Positions 25,382 through 35,051 are shown, counted from the stretch's first letter. The stretch is DNA of 64,000 nucleotides from an uncultured Alteromonadaceae bacterium (GCA_947501935.1 CANMXU010000001.1:1-64000); one strand, 5' to 3'. The notes: a model not told the origin generated them from the letters alone. A program made the numbers and translations.

Positions 25382-26392
25382 ATGTCTGAACTTACTCAAT
25401 TGATTGAAAACTCTCGTATAAATGAAAGCATTGCGCAAAAGCTTTTTGAAATTGAAACTGAAGTTTTAGCTTGTAAATCAAGCGAGCAATTACTGAAATT
25501 ATTACTCGGTTCAATTAAAGAAAAGTTTAACTTAAGTAATATTAGCTTATTGTTAGTAGAGCCAACACCGATTACTTACCTACTAAACGGCAATATTCAG
25601 TCATCGTGGCATCAGCAATATACTCGCAGTATTTGTGCAGAAAATCTTGCTTTACTGCATAAAAACGACAAACCGTTATTGTCTAATCAGCCCCAAAACT
25701 TAGCTAATGTTTTGCCAAAAAGTTTACTAGCAAAAGCAAAGTCGGTCGCCTTAACCCCACTTAAATTAGAGAACAAACTCTTTGGCAGCCTATTTTTTAG
25801 TGACACTGACCCCGAACGCTTTCATCCAGAATTAGGCACATTTCATTTAGAGCAATTAGCGGTAAAAGTAAGTTTATGTTTATCCAATGTTTTAATTCGC
25901 GAGCAACTCGAATACATGGCGCATTACGACCGATTAACCGGTGTCGCTAATCGCCGCTTAATGGAAACCGCTATTAGTGAAGAGTTAATCAGACAAAAGC
26001 GCTACGGCGTGCCTTTTTCAATAATATTTATCGACTGCAATAAATTCAAACAAATTAATGACACTTACGGCCACGACTGCGGCGATAAAGTTTTAACCTA
26101 TGTCGCCACGCAATTAAAAGAACTCATTCGTGAAAACGACCGTTGTTTTCGCTATGCCGGCGACGAATTTGTTATCACTTTAGCTAGCCAAACCTATGGC
26201 GAAGCGGTATTAGCGGCAAAACGATTAAGTGATTTTTTTATAAATAATACAATGCCATACCAAGGTGAAAAATTAGCTGTTAGTATTAGTTGTGGCGTTG
26301 CCGCAAGTGACGGCCAACAAAACATGGACGAATTGTTAAAAGCGGCCGACCAGCAACTTTATCAACATAAATCACAATGCAGTACTGTTTAA
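25382..26392 (+). CDS. Diguanylate cyclase with N-terminal DUF484/GAF-like sensor
   Basis: This is a 336-residue cytoplasmic protein. Residues 1-175 form a GAF-like DUF484-type domain with a preceding coiled coil; residues 176-330 are a GGDEF domain (HYDRLTGVANRRL at 181; metal Asp218 in FIDCNKFK). The active-site motif is AGDEF (259-263), a variant known to be active in some cyclases. The inhibitory I-site RxxD is present as REND (250-253), five residues before it. It should make c-di-GMP. AAGGA precedes the ATG. It is 60 bp upstream of the HD-GYP gene and may share a transcript. Confidence 0.92.
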   Translation: MSELTQLIENSRINESIAQKLFEIETEVLACKSSEQLLKLLLGSIKEKFNLSNISLLLVEPTPITYLLNGNIQSSWHQQYTRSICAENLALLHKNDKPLLSNQPQNLANVLPKSLLAKAKSVALTPLKLENKLFGSLFFSDTDPERFHPELGTFHLEQLAVKVSLCLSNVLIREQLEYMAHYDRLTGVANRRLMETAISEELIRQKRYGVPFSIIFIDCNKFKQINDTYGHDCGDKVLTYVATQLKELIRENDRCFRYAGDEFVITLASQTYGEAVLAAKRLSDFFINNTMPYQGEKLAVSISCGVAASDGQQNMDELLKAADQQLYQHKSQCSTV

Positions 26393-26452
26393 TGAGCTAA
26401 CATCTAAAGACGGTATAATAATTAATATTGAACAATGGAATGATAACGCTTA

Positions 26453-27625
26453 ATGATAATTGAAATTGCACTAAGCAAATTACTCGTAGGTCACTTTGTT
26501 ACAGGCATTGCTAAACAAAACGGTAATTTCAATTTAACTAATACTGGCCATATTAAAAGTGAAGCTGTTATTAAAAATTTGCAGGTTAAAGGTGTGCAAG
26601 CCGTTTTCGTTGATATTGAAAAGTCAAAACTCGACACTTCTCAAGCTACAGAAAAAGAAAAAACAAGCGCAAAAGAAAGTAAAGTACTCGACGATATAAA
26701 AAATGCTAAAGACCTTTTTGAACGCTCAAAGCTTATTTCAAAAAAAGTATATCAAGACGCCAGCGCTGGACGACGGCTCGACATAGCCCCCGTTATTGAT
26801 ATTACCAATAATACCATCGACACCATTTTTACCAACCCCGACGCCCTTGCCTGCATTATCAACATTCGTAAAAAGGACGACTATTTACTAGAGCATTCAG
26901 TTTCAGTTTCGGTATTAATGACTTTATTTAGTCGCTTTTTAAAACTAGATAAAAAAATTACTCATCAACTTGCTGTTGGCGCTTTTTTACATGACGTTGG
27001 CAAAATAATGATACCTGACGACATTCTGCATAAACCAGGCAAGCTCTCTGAAACAGAATTTTCGGTGATGAAAACCCATGTAAACCATTCCATTAGCATC
27101 ATTAGAAACACTCCGGGAATTTCAGATTTAAGCCTAGAAGTTGCCGCCATGCACCATGAAAAACTTGACGGCCAAGGTTACCCTTTTAATGTTGAAGGCA
27201 AAGACATTTCTAGATACGGCAGAATGATTTCCATTTGTGATATTTTTGATGCCCTTACCGCTAACCGCGTATATAAAGACGGTTTTGGCCACGTAAAATC
27301 TTTTAGTATTTTAAGAAAGCTAGCCAAAGATGAGCACCTTGATACAAATTTAGTAGATAGCTTCATCAAGTGCATGGGCGTTTACCCGGTTGGCTCATTG
27401 GTTAAGCTTGGCTCTAATAAACTCGCCATTGTTGAAGGTAGAAACGAGCAAGACCCAGTTAACCCACAAGTACGCGCTTTTTACAGCCCAGAAAAGAGTA
27501 GTTTTGACACTATTGAAAATATCGACCTAGCCAATAATGACGACTTTATAAAAGAAGAAGTTAAAGCCGATGACTTTGACTTAGATATGAATGAAATTCT
27601 CGAATTCATTTTAATGAATGGCTAA
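26453..27625 (+). CDS. HD-GYP domain c-di-GMP phosphodiesterase
   Basis: This is a 390-residue cytoplasmic protein with an N-terminal DUF3391 domain (1-125) and an HD-GYP domain (135-310). Catalytic motifs are intact: HD at 180-181 followed by GK, and HHEKLDGQGYP at 234-244. It should hydrolyse c-di-GMP. The paired cyclase upstream suggests opposing or balanced control of one c-di-GMP pool; targets in this window include MshE. The C-terminal 60 residues are acidic. Confidence 0.93.
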   Translation: MIIEIALSKLLVGHFVTGIAKQNGNFNLTNTGHIKSEAVIKNLQVKGVQAVFVDIEKSKLDTSQATEKEKTSAKESKVLDDIKNAKDLFERSKLISKKVYQDASAGRRLDIAPVIDITNNTIDTIFTNPDALACIINIRKKDDYLLEHSVSVSVLMTLFSRFLKLDKKITHQLAVGAFLHDVGKIMIPDDILHKPGKLSETEFSVMKTHVNHSISIIRNTPGISDLSLEVAAMHHEKLDGQGYPFNVEGKDISRYGRMISICDIFDALTANRVYKDGFGHVKSFSILRKLAKDEHLDTNLVDSFIKCMGVYPVGSLVKLGSNKLAIVEGRNEQDPVNPQVRAFYSPEKSSFDTIENIDLANNDDFIKEEVKADDFDLDMNEILEFILMNG

Positions 27626-27710
27626 TGCAACTATAAGTAACTAGCTATAAGTAACAAAGCAGCAAAATAGGTTACAAGGGCATTTTCTGGCTTGCTTTAT
27701 CCTACTTAAT

Positions 27711-28193
27711 TTACCGACTAACAAAATTGCCATAGAGTTTATTTCTGACCGGTCGTTTAACCAAATAAATAGTGCCATTGCTCTTCATTGTTTTAATTTT
27801 ACTAAACGGAATATAGTCGGGTATTAACTTAAAGTATTCATCATTAATTAAATCACCATGCCCAATACTATTTACCACTGAAAATTGCCATTGATAGAAA
27901 ACCCTGCCATAAACTATCGCAACGTTATCATCAGTAATACGTACCACTTTAGCCAATTTGTATTTGTTTTTTCGTTCAAACTTATCATTGCGTAATCTGA
28001 AGTCTAAAAAATAAATATCACCCACTTTAGGGGCTAAAATCAGCACCGATGCTTCTGCTTGCTCAGCTTTATGTACAGCAAATCTTTCATAGCCAAAATA
28101 TAAAATCACCAGTAAGCAAACCAATAAAAGTAGCTGATTTAAAGACAATGGCAACTTGGCTATGCTTTGTGGTGATTCTAAGGCATCTGGCAC
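27711..28193 (-). CDS. Hypothetical single-pass membrane protein
   Basis: This is a 160-residue protein I do not recognise. It has a short N-terminus, one membrane helix (about residues 20-36, LLLLVCLLVILYFGYERF) and a mainly beta, probably periplasmic, domain (VGDIYFLDFRLRN; AKVVRITDDNVAIVYG). The start is GTG at 28193 with AAAGGAG 8 nt upstream, which supports real translation. It converges on the HD-GYP gene; no operon partner is evident. Confidence 0.7.
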   Translation of the reverse strand: MPDALESPQSIAKLPLSLNQLLLLVCLLVILYFGYERFAVHKAEQAEASVLILAPKVGDIYFLDFRLRNDKFERKNKYKLAKVVRITDDNVAIVYGRVFYQWQFSVVNSIGHGDLINDEYFKLIPDYIPFSKIKTMKSNGTIYLVKRPVRNKLYGNFVSR

Positions 28194-28325
28194 TTTAATG
28201 ACTCCTTTTAAAGTTAATAGTATTTATTACTTGAATTAAGTTAATAAACGCTAGATTCGATTAAACGGCCATTATTGATCTGTGAAATAACGCCCAATTA
28301 AGAGGTTCGAAATGCTTGTTGTTTT

Positions 28326-28775
28326 TTATATAAAAGAACTAACTACCACGGAGTTACCATCACATTCGGCGCTACTTGAATCAGTTGTATAACTTACTGG
28401 GTAGCCAAAATTTTCATCAAAAATTGGCACTCCTTTAATGGTGCTAGTACTTTCAAGCATATTTTCAAAAATTTGATCGATAGTAGGGTAATTAGTATTT
28501 TCTAATGCTTGAAATTCACCAAATTCAGGAACATATACCGAAGATATTGAGCCATTGATAACTGTGATTTCAACAGGTGGAAATGGATCAGCCGTTGGGC
28601 AGTCACTCGCTGATGATGAATAGATAAAGGTATAAGATGTAACACCTGATGCTAGCCAAGTTTTCTCATGCTCTTGGATAAGGCTGAAGGTATCTGGGTT
28701 CTCATTATCATCTGAACTACCATTACATCCTTGCAAGCTAAACAAACATAAAAAAATTAAATACTTTGAATTCAT
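28326..28775 (-). CDS. Lipoprotein resembling the DUF6174 family
   Basis: This is a 149-residue secreted lipoprotein with lipobox LQGC (Cys17). The mature part has WLASGVTSYTFIYSSSASDCP and PVEITVINGSISSVYVP, resembling DUF6174. AAGGA precedes the ATG. Three further Cys residues are present. Function unknown; it belongs to a group of small accessory genes. Confidence 0.7.
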   Translation of the reverse strand: MNSKYLIFLCLFSLQGCNGSSDDNENPDTFSLIQEHEKTWLASGVTSYTFIYSSSASDCPTADPFPPVEITVINGSISSVYVPEFGEFQALENTNYPTIDQIFENMLESTSTIKGVPIFDENFGYPVSYTTDSSSAECDGNSVVVSSFI

Positions 28776-28886
28776 ACACTATCCTTGTTAAAAAACATAA
28801 CATCCTGTTAATAGACACGTTTTAGCGGGATAGAATAAGTGACGGCGAAGCAAAAGCCAACTATTTTATGTAATATAAACGGCTAG

Positions 28887-29375
28887 CTATACGCACTTTA
28901 CATTACTGCTTATGATGCGCTTTTTGCCTCGGTAATTATTATAGAAATTTAAATGCGCACTCATTGAGAAAGTATCATCTCGTTTTGTATATTGAGAGAT
29001 CCAATCGATTAACATAGCTAAGTTTTCATCTTGCGCTTGCTTTGATTGATATTTATGCGGCTCCCAAGGGCGAGATTTTGCATTTAAAATACACTGTTCA
29101 ATGGGTAAATTCATAAAGATTATTTCACTAGAAGATGACTCGGCTAGCGCTAACAAATCAGTATAACAACCCTCAATAACCCAAGCATCATTGGCTTTAA
29201 TAAAGTTATCTATTTCTATTTTAGAAGCGTTCAAGCTTTTCCTTGTTGGCGGTGTGGTTGCTTGCCATGCCAGTGAGTCTAAGTCTAAATGCGCTAAACC
29301 TTGAGCTTTACATAAACTTTTGGCAAGGGTTGACTTACCCGAGCCTGAATTACCAAAGATTAAAATATTGCTCAA
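28887..29375 (-). CDS. P-loop kinase-like protein (shikimate/adenylate kinase fold)
   Basis: This is a 162-residue cytoplasmic P-loop NTPase with Walker A GNSGSGKS (residues 8-15), then LDLDSLAW and WVIEGCYTDLL, the pattern of small adenylate- or shikimate-kinase-like AAA_17/18 proteins. The substrate is unknown. The start is TTG at 29375 with AGGAAG upstream. Confidence 0.72.
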   Translation of the reverse strand: MSNILIFGNSGSGKSTLAKSLCKAQGLAHLDLDSLAWQATTPPTRKSLNASKIEIDNFIKANDAWVIEGCYTDLLALAESSSSEIIFMNLPIEQCILNAKSRPWEPHKYQSKQAQDENLAMLIDWISQYTKRDDTFSMSAHLNFYNNYRGKKRIISSNVKCV

Positions 29376-29470
29376 AACTTGAATCTTCCTGAGAGTCTGA
29401 TGCCTATTAAGGGAAAAATAGTTAGCTTAAATTAGTGAAAAATCGCTTATTTGTATTTTTAATAAAATTG

Positions 29471-30304
29471 CTATACTTTTTGAATCACTATTTCATATTG
29501 AGTTTTACTTACAGAGGCTTTAAATAACTCTGTAGTAGGAAAAAAATCTCTACGTAATTTCTTTAATTTAAATTGGTCATCTTCAAGCATTTTTCCACCA
29601 ATGTATATTTTTTCCAAAGCATCACTTGAAAACTTCATTAAGCCCTTACCAGTAGATATAAATCGTATTTCGCATTCATAAAGCCACTGCTCATGTTTAC
29701 ATTGGAGTCCTTTAAAAAACTCTAAAGCACTTTTTCCTACATCAGAAAATATATCAACCTCATGTGGCTTATCAACATAATTAATTTTAGTCCAAGCAAA
29801 GTTATATTCAGGGTTTAACTTAATTAGAGATTCTTTTAGTTTTTTTAAATTAAACTGTAAACAAAAACCAGAAAAGCCGTCTCCGTAGTGAGACCAGAGG
29901 AGCATATTTGAAACCTGAGTTTGTGGATTGTTTGGTATATCTGAAGCCGTAGAGTATATTCCAATTTCTTTTCTGTTATTCAATAACTTAATCTTAAAAT
30001 TACTTACCTGATTACCACAAAACTCTAAGAACCCCTTGGGATCTTCAAGATACCTTTGAAGCACTAATTCACGTGCTTTTGCATCGGTTAATTTTGATAG
30101 TTTTACTAAGGTGTTCTTTGAAAGCTTATGATAACTAGAAATTTTATCTTGTAGTGAAGCAGGTTCTTTAAAAAGAACAACACCTTCAAAAGGATCGTTT
30201 AAGTTATCTAAATCAGACAACCAAATATGATTATTTTCTAGGGCGGAAATAGCATTTTCATTAACAGATTGAAATTTATATAATTTATTACATTCTAAAT
30301 CCAC
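29471..30304 (-). CDS. DUF2971 family protein
   Basis: This is a 277-residue soluble protein. The N-terminus (LYKFQSVNENAISALENNHIWLSDLDNLNDPFEG) is the DUF2971 signature, and MLLWSHYGDGFSGFCLQF further on also belongs to it. Biochemical function is unknown; members are frequent in accessory regions. I place the start at GTG 30304, with GGAG 6 nt upstream; the longest frame begins four codons earlier at a TTG. Its AT content is higher than that of neighbouring core genes. Confidence 0.75.
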   Translation of the reverse strand: MDLECNKLYKFQSVNENAISALENNHIWLSDLDNLNDPFEGVVLFKEPASLQDKISSYHKLSKNTLVKLSKLTDAKARELVLQRYLEDPKGFLEFCGNQVSNFKIKLLNNRKEIGIYSTASDIPNNPQTQVSNMLLWSHYGDGFSGFCLQFNLKKLKESLIKLNPEYNFAWTKINYVDKPHEVDIFSDVGKSALEFFKGLQCKHEQWLYECEIRFISTGKGLMKFSSDALEKIYIGGKMLEDDQFKLKKLRRDFFPTTELFKASVSKTQYEIVIQKV

Positions 30305-30406
30305 GAAAAGCTCCAAAAATATGACCGCACTTTAAAGGTTCCCCTATCAAAACACGGATTACTTCCTAAACCATATCGATTAAATAATTAATTATCAATA
30401 AGATAA

Positions 30407-30517
30407 TGCAACGATTTTAATGCCTATATCGAAGGTGAACAAAGAAGATGGATAGAAGGTTTTAAAAACGGGTTAAATAAATATATTTACTTGGTTATGC
30501 ACTTTACTGAGGAATAA
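30407..30517 (+). pseudogene. Possible gene fragment (36 codons, no start)
   Basis: A frame bounded by TAA on both sides translates to a protein-like stretch containing AYIEGEQRRWIEGFKNGLNKY. It has no start codon or ribosome-binding site near its beginning. It may be the 3' relic of a lost gene. The family is not recognised; chance is a real alternative. Confidence 0.25.
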
Positions 30518-30539
30518 AAATTAAATGCACTTATTTATT

Positions 30540-30609
30540 TGTAGGTCGTACTTTAGTGCGACAAGTCAGCACAATTTGACACAATTGTCGGAATAAATTC
30601 CGACCTACA
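30540..30609. repeat. 70-bp palindromic intergenic repeat with TGTAGGTCG termini
   Basis: The ends form a 9-bp perfect inverted repeat (TGTAGGTCG 30540-30548, CGACCTACA 30601-30609). Inside are two hairpins: GTCGTACT/AGTGCGAC with one G-T pair, and GTCGGAAT/ATTCCGAC perfect. This resembles a REP- or MITE-like element. Confidence 0.75.
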
Positions 30610-30686
30610 CTTTTGCCTGAGTAATCTACATAGGCATGAATATTTATTTACCCCGTAGAAATTCTGATTTTTACAACTGCTTGCAG

Positions 30687-33600
30687 CTAAGCAGCACTGG
30701 TGATTGATTCAACTTTATTGGTATCGTCAACTACAGGAACAGCTAATTTTTTCTCTTTACGACTATCGCGTAATAACAATAAACATGGCGTCAATACTAG
30801 GGTGAGCATAGTGGCAAAGGCTAAACCGCCAGCGACTGCTGTTGCTAATTGTGTCCACCACTGGGTTGATGGCGCGCCAAATACTGCAGTGCGATTAAAG
30901 AAGTCTAAATTCACTTGTAGCACCATTGGCAGCAAGCCCAAAATAGTAGTTACTGTGGTTAACATTACTGGACGAAGGCGCTGGGCGCCAGTTCTAAGCA
31001 CGGCATCAAGCGCGTTATAGCCTTCTTTTCTCAGCACATTATAAGTATCAATTAATACAATATTATTATTAACAACAATACCGGCCAATGAAATAACGCC
31101 AATACCGCCCATAACTATGCCAAACGGTTTTTGTACTAATAACAGCGCTAAAAATACCCCTACGGTTGAGAACACTACCGCGCTTAAAATAAGAAAGGCT
31201 TGGTAAAAACTATTAAATTGGGTGACCAAAATAATCGCCATTACAAACAGAGCAATACCAAAGGCATTCACCAAGAAAGACTCTGACTCGGCTTGGTCTT
31301 CATTTTGGCCTTTAATTTTTATCTCAACACTGTAATCGAGGCCAAGCTCAGGAAACTTAGCTTTTAATAGCGGTAATTCTTTAGTTAATTGCGCGCCGGA
31401 AATAAGGTTGGCTTGCACTGTTACTACACGTTTGCTGTCAACTCGGCGAATGGTGTCAACTTTTGGCGCCGCTTTTCGTTCAACAAAGCTGCTTACCGGT
31501 ACTAGGCCATTGGCGGTTTTTACCCGTAATGAGTCTAAACGGCCAATATTACGTTTTTCTTCTGGAAAACGTACCCTAATATCAAGTTCGTCATCAACAT
31601 CGTCAGGACGATATTCACCTAGTTTTAAGCCGTTAGTAACCATTTGTACCGACGACCCAACTAACGCAGCATCTGCGCCGTAAGTAGCTGCTAAACTGCG
31701 GTCTATGTCTAACTGCCATTCAATACCCGGTTTTGAACCGCTGTCTTCAATATCGGTAAAGGTGCCATGAGTAACTAAAGCATCGCGAATTATTTTAACC
31801 GACTCTTGCAGTTTTTTAGGGAATTTAGAACTGAGTTCAATACGTAAATCTTTACCGCTACTTGGGCCGTCTTCATTTTTACGTATTTCAATTTCAACGC
31901 CAGCTAAATCACTAGTACGGCTGCGAATATCAGCAATAATTTCATCGGCTGGTTTGCGGAATTGCCAGTTAACAAAGTTGGCTTGAAAGGTACCTATTTG
32001 GTCATTACCGCCGGTGCGAGTATATAAGGTTTCTATTTCTTCCATATCAAGAATGCGATTCTCGATAGCAACCATAATTTGGTCTTTTTCACGAATAGAT
32101 AAATCACCATGCGAGCGCACTACTAAGGTTGCGCTGGCCGGTTCTATGTCAGGGAAAAACACTACGCCTAAGCCTGACTTGCCATACATAAATATTACTA
32201 AGCCGGCTAATAAAAATGTACCGCCAACCACTTTCCACGGATGATGAATCGCTTTGGTTAATAAACGAATATAACGGCCGGTAAAACCGGTTAATGTGGT
32301 TAAGTCGCCATCTTCAGCTTGTAACATTTGCTGACGGTCAGCTTCGCTAATAACTCGCGATTTACCAAAAACTGTGCCCATGGTTGGTACAAAAATTAAC
32401 GCCATTGCCAACGACGCGGTTAATACTGCAATTAAAGTAATGGGCAAATATTTCATAAACTCGCCCATCATGCCTGGCCAAAATAGCAAAGGTGCAAATG
32501 CAGCTAAAGTAGTTGCGGTAGAGGCGATAATCGGCCATGCCATTCTACGGGCAGCCAAACCATAAGCTTGCCTTCTTGGGGTACCTTCACTCATTTGCCG
32601 ATCAGCAAATTCGGTAACAACTATGGCGCCGTCAACCAGCATGCCTACCGACATAATTAAACCAAATAAAACCACGATATTTACAGTAAAACCGGCAATG
32701 GCTAGCACTAAAATACCGGTTAAGAACGCGCCCGGTATAGCAAAACCTACTAACATTGCCGTGCGCGAACCAAGGGTGGCGATAATAACAATAACCACCA
32801 AGAGTACCGCAGAAAATACATTGTTTTGTAAATCTTCAAGGGTGTTTTTTACTTCAATAGATTGGTCGCCAACATAGTCAACATTTACTTGGTTCGGCCA
32901 CTTTTTACGTTCGTCTTCAATTAAGTTTTTAACATTCTCAACAGTTTCAATGATGTTTTCACCTGAGCGTTTTTTCACTTCAAGTGAAATTGAACGGTCG
33001 CCATTTAAGCGCGCAAAGGTATTTGGATCTTTATAAGATCGTCTAACGGTTGAAACGTCTTCAAAAGTAATAACCCGATCGCCATTTACTTTAATCGGCA
33101 GTTCTAATAAGTCTTGAATATTTTCAAAAACCGACGGCACTTTTATCGCAAAACGGCCTTTACCTGTGTCCATAGTACCAGCAGGAACTAAGCGATTGTT
33201 GCGCTCAACTAGGTTAAAAATATCGGTTTGGTCTAGCCCATAACTTTCCATTAATAACGGGTCGACAATAATTTCAACCATGTCTTCACGGTCGCCGCCA
33301 ACATCAACTTCAAGCACTTCGGTCATGCTTTCAATTTTGTCTTTTACATTACGCGCTAAGGTTAATAAACCGCGCTCGGTTACCGGCCCAGATAAAATAA
33401 TAGTTACCGCTGGCACTCGATTAGCCATGGTTACTTCGTTTACTACTGGCTCTTCAGACTCTGACGGTAATTTTGCTTTTGCTAAAGTTACTTTATCGCG
33501 CACATTCGCGAGTGCTTCTTTGGGGTCAAGCCCTGCTAAAAATTCTAAGGTAATTGAGGCATGCCCTTCGCTGGCATTAGCGCTCATTTCTTTAATACCG

Positions 33601-33827
33601 GCAATGCTTTTTAATTCTTTTTCCATTGGCCGAACCAACATCCGCTCGGCATCTTCAGGCGAAATTCCGTCGTGCACCATAGACACATAGATCATCGGAA
33701 TTGGAATATCGGGGTTGGCTTCTTTGGCAATATTGGCGTAGGTAATAGCACCAGAAATAAGTAACAGCACAAATACCATCAACACTGAACGGGTGCGACT
33801 TAAGGCGGCATCAATCATAGTTAGCAT
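30687..33827 (-). CDS. RND efflux permease (HAE1/AcrB-like)
   Basis: This is a 1046-residue inner-membrane pump with the 12-helix RND layout and two large periplasmic loops (AcrB-family PF00873). In helix 4 the proton-relay motif reads GMLVDGAIVV (Asp399, Gly400), so only one of the two Asp residues of AcrB is kept. In helix 10 the AcrB Lys position lies in GIVVNNNIVLI (916-925) and is Asn. This marks a distinct RND subgroup rather than a true AcrB orthologue. It is preceded by its adaptor gene with a 2-bp gap. No outer-membrane factor is encoded here. Confidence 0.9.
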   Translation of the reverse strand: MLTMIDAALSRTRSVLMVFVLLLISGAITYANIAKEANPDIPIPMIYVSMVHDGISPEDAERMLVRPMEKELKSIAGIKEMSANASEGHASITLEFLAGLDPKEALANVRDKVTLAKAKLPSESEEPVVNEVTMANRVPAVTIILSGPVTERGLLTLARNVKDKIESMTEVLEVDVGGDREDMVEIIVDPLLMESYGLDQTDIFNLVERNNRLVPAGTMDTGKGRFAIKVPSVFENIQDLLELPIKVNGDRVITFEDVSTVRRSYKDPNTFARLNGDRSISLEVKKRSGENIIETVENVKNLIEDERKKWPNQVNVDYVGDQSIEVKNTLEDLQNNVFSAVLLVVIVIIATLGSRTAMLVGFAIPGAFLTGILVLAIAGFTVNIVVLFGLIMSVGMLVDGAIVVTEFADRQMSEGTPRRQAYGLAARRMAWPIIASTATTLAAFAPLLFWPGMMGEFMKYLPITLIAVLTASLAMALIFVPTMGTVFGKSRVISEADRQQMLQAEDGDLTTLTGFTGRYIRLLTKAIHHPWKVVGGTFLLAGLVIFMYGKSGLGVVFFPDIEPASATLVVRSHGDLSIREKDQIMVAIENRILDMEEIETLYTRTGGNDQIGTFQANFVNWQFRKPADEIIADIRSRTSDLAGVEIEIRKNEDGPSSGKDLRIELSSKFPKKLQESVKIIRDALVTHGTFTDIEDSGSKPGIEWQLDIDRSLAATYGADAALVGSSVQMVTNGLKLGEYRPDDVDDELDIRVRFPEEKRNIGRLDSLRVKTANGLVPVSSFVERKAAPKVDTIRRVDSKRVVTVQANLISGAQLTKELPLLKAKFPELGLDYSVEIKIKGQNEDQAESESFLVNAFGIALFVMAIILVTQFNSFYQAFLILSAVVFSTVGVFLALLLVQKPFGIVMGGIGVISLAGIVVNNNIVLIDTYNVLRKEGYNALDAVLRTGAQRLRPVMLTTVTTILGLLPMVLQVNLDFFNRTAVFGAPSTQWWTQLATAVAGGLAFATMLTLVLTPCLLLLRDSRKEKKLAVPVVDDTNKVESITSAA

Positions 33828-33829
33828 AA

Positions 33830-34948
33830 TTAATTGCTCTTCGCGGCAGTGGCTGCGTTAACCGCGGCATCGGAAAAAACCGCTTGTACCGTGTCGTTAG
33901 CGCGCACAAAACCTTGCCCTAAGGTAATAATGTCAACTTGCCCACCTAAGCCAGTTAACCAAATACCGTCACTTTCGGTTTTAACAATATCAATGCCGGT
34001 AAAAACTACTTGGTTATTTTCTACGGTTTTTACGCCAATATTGCCCAGTTCGTCTAAGGCTAATAATGCTGGCGAAATTTTTATTGCCTGTACTTGCTCA
34101 AGTGGAATGCTAACTTCGGCACTAATACCTGCAAGTAAATTATTTTCTTCATTATCAATACTCACTTCAATTTTAAAGGTATTGGTATCTTCATTGGCAA
34201 CACTGGCGATATATCGAATTTGGCCTGCGCTATTATGTTGGTTCAGCAAACGAATGTTGGCCGTTTGGCCAATAGATAATTGTGAAATTTGATTTTCAGT
34301 AACATGTGCGCGTACCACTAATGGGCTTAAGTCAGCGATCATGGCAATTTTATCGCCCGCTTTTACATAATCACCTTGTTCAACAAAACGATCATTTAAT
34401 ATGCCAGAAAATGGCGCTTTTATTACCGTATTTTCTAAGGCGATATCTAAACTTTTTATTTCCGCTTTTACTGCCTGTAAATTGGCAAAAGCACTGCTAA
34501 GTTGCACTTGCCCTTGGTAGCCGTCTTTATTCAGTTTTTTAGCACCCTGGTATTCCATTTCGCGCTGGGTCATTAATGCATGGCTGCGGGCTAATTGCAG
34601 CTCAAGATCGTTCACTGCAATTTTGGCAATAATTTGGCCTTTTTTCACACGTGAACCACGCTTGGCAAGCACTTCAACAATTTGTCCGTCTAATTCAGCT
34701 TTAAGGGTAGTAATGCGATCGGGTTCAGTTCGGCCATATAATTCGACGGTGTCGCTAATATTTTCTGCAAAACGTGTTTCTACTTTAACTTTAGGGATTA
34801 TTTGTTCTTGCTTAGATTTTTCCTCAAGTGCAGGTTTTTCTTGGATTAGGCCTGAAGCCATCCATAAAACTAAAATCAATGAAATGACAACGGCAATCAA
34901 ATAAGGTCGTTCAGCAAACCACTGTCTATCATGCTTTGTTTTCGGCAT
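33830..34948 (-). CDS. RND efflux periplasmic adaptor (membrane fusion protein)
   Basis: This is a 372-residue HlyD/AcrA-type adaptor anchored by one N-terminal helix (about residues 15-32). It shows a lipoyl-type half motif (LDGQIVEVLAKRGSRVKKGQIIAKI), a coiled-coil hairpin (about 110-170), the second half motif (VIKAPFSGILNDRFVEQGDYVKAGDKIAMI) and beta-barrel domains. It joins the RND permease to an outer-membrane channel encoded elsewhere. AGGAA precedes the ATG. A palindromic site lies about 100 bp upstream. Confidence 0.9.
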   Translation of the reverse strand: MPKTKHDRQWFAERPYLIAVVISLILVLWMASGLIQEKPALEEKSKQEQIIPKVKVETRFAENISDTVELYGRTEPDRITTLKAELDGQIVEVLAKRGSRVKKGQIIAKIAVNDLELQLARSHALMTQREMEYQGAKKLNKDGYQGQVQLSSAFANLQAVKAEIKSLDIALENTVIKAPFSGILNDRFVEQGDYVKAGDKIAMIADLSPLVVRAHVTENQISQLSIGQTANIRLLNQHNSAGQIRYIASVANEDTNTFKIEVSIDNEENNLLAGISAEVSIPLEQVQAIKISPALLALDELGNIGVKTVENNQVVFTGIDIVKTESDGIWLTGLGGQVDIITLGQGFVRANDTVQAVFSDAAVNAATAAKSN

Positions 34949-35051
34949 TACATTTCCTATAAAAGAATAAAATTGAGCGAGAATTAGCGATAACAGCCAA
35001 TATAGTACACGGCAACAAAAACACTAGCGAGCAACAGATTGCAACATTTTA

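Larger units (their letters stand above)
30305..30686. other. Intergenic region with gene remnant and palindromic repeat
   Basis: These 380 bp between the DUF2971 gene and the RND permease hold no intact gene. They contain a 36-codon open fragment (30407-30517) and a 70-bp inverted repeat (30540-30609). No clear promoter was seen. Confidence 0.6.

Noticed and set aside
27626..27710. Terminator between the HD-GYP gene and the hypothetical membrane protein gene
   Set aside because: Only a weak AAAGCA/TGCTTT pairing with a long loop and no T tract could be found.
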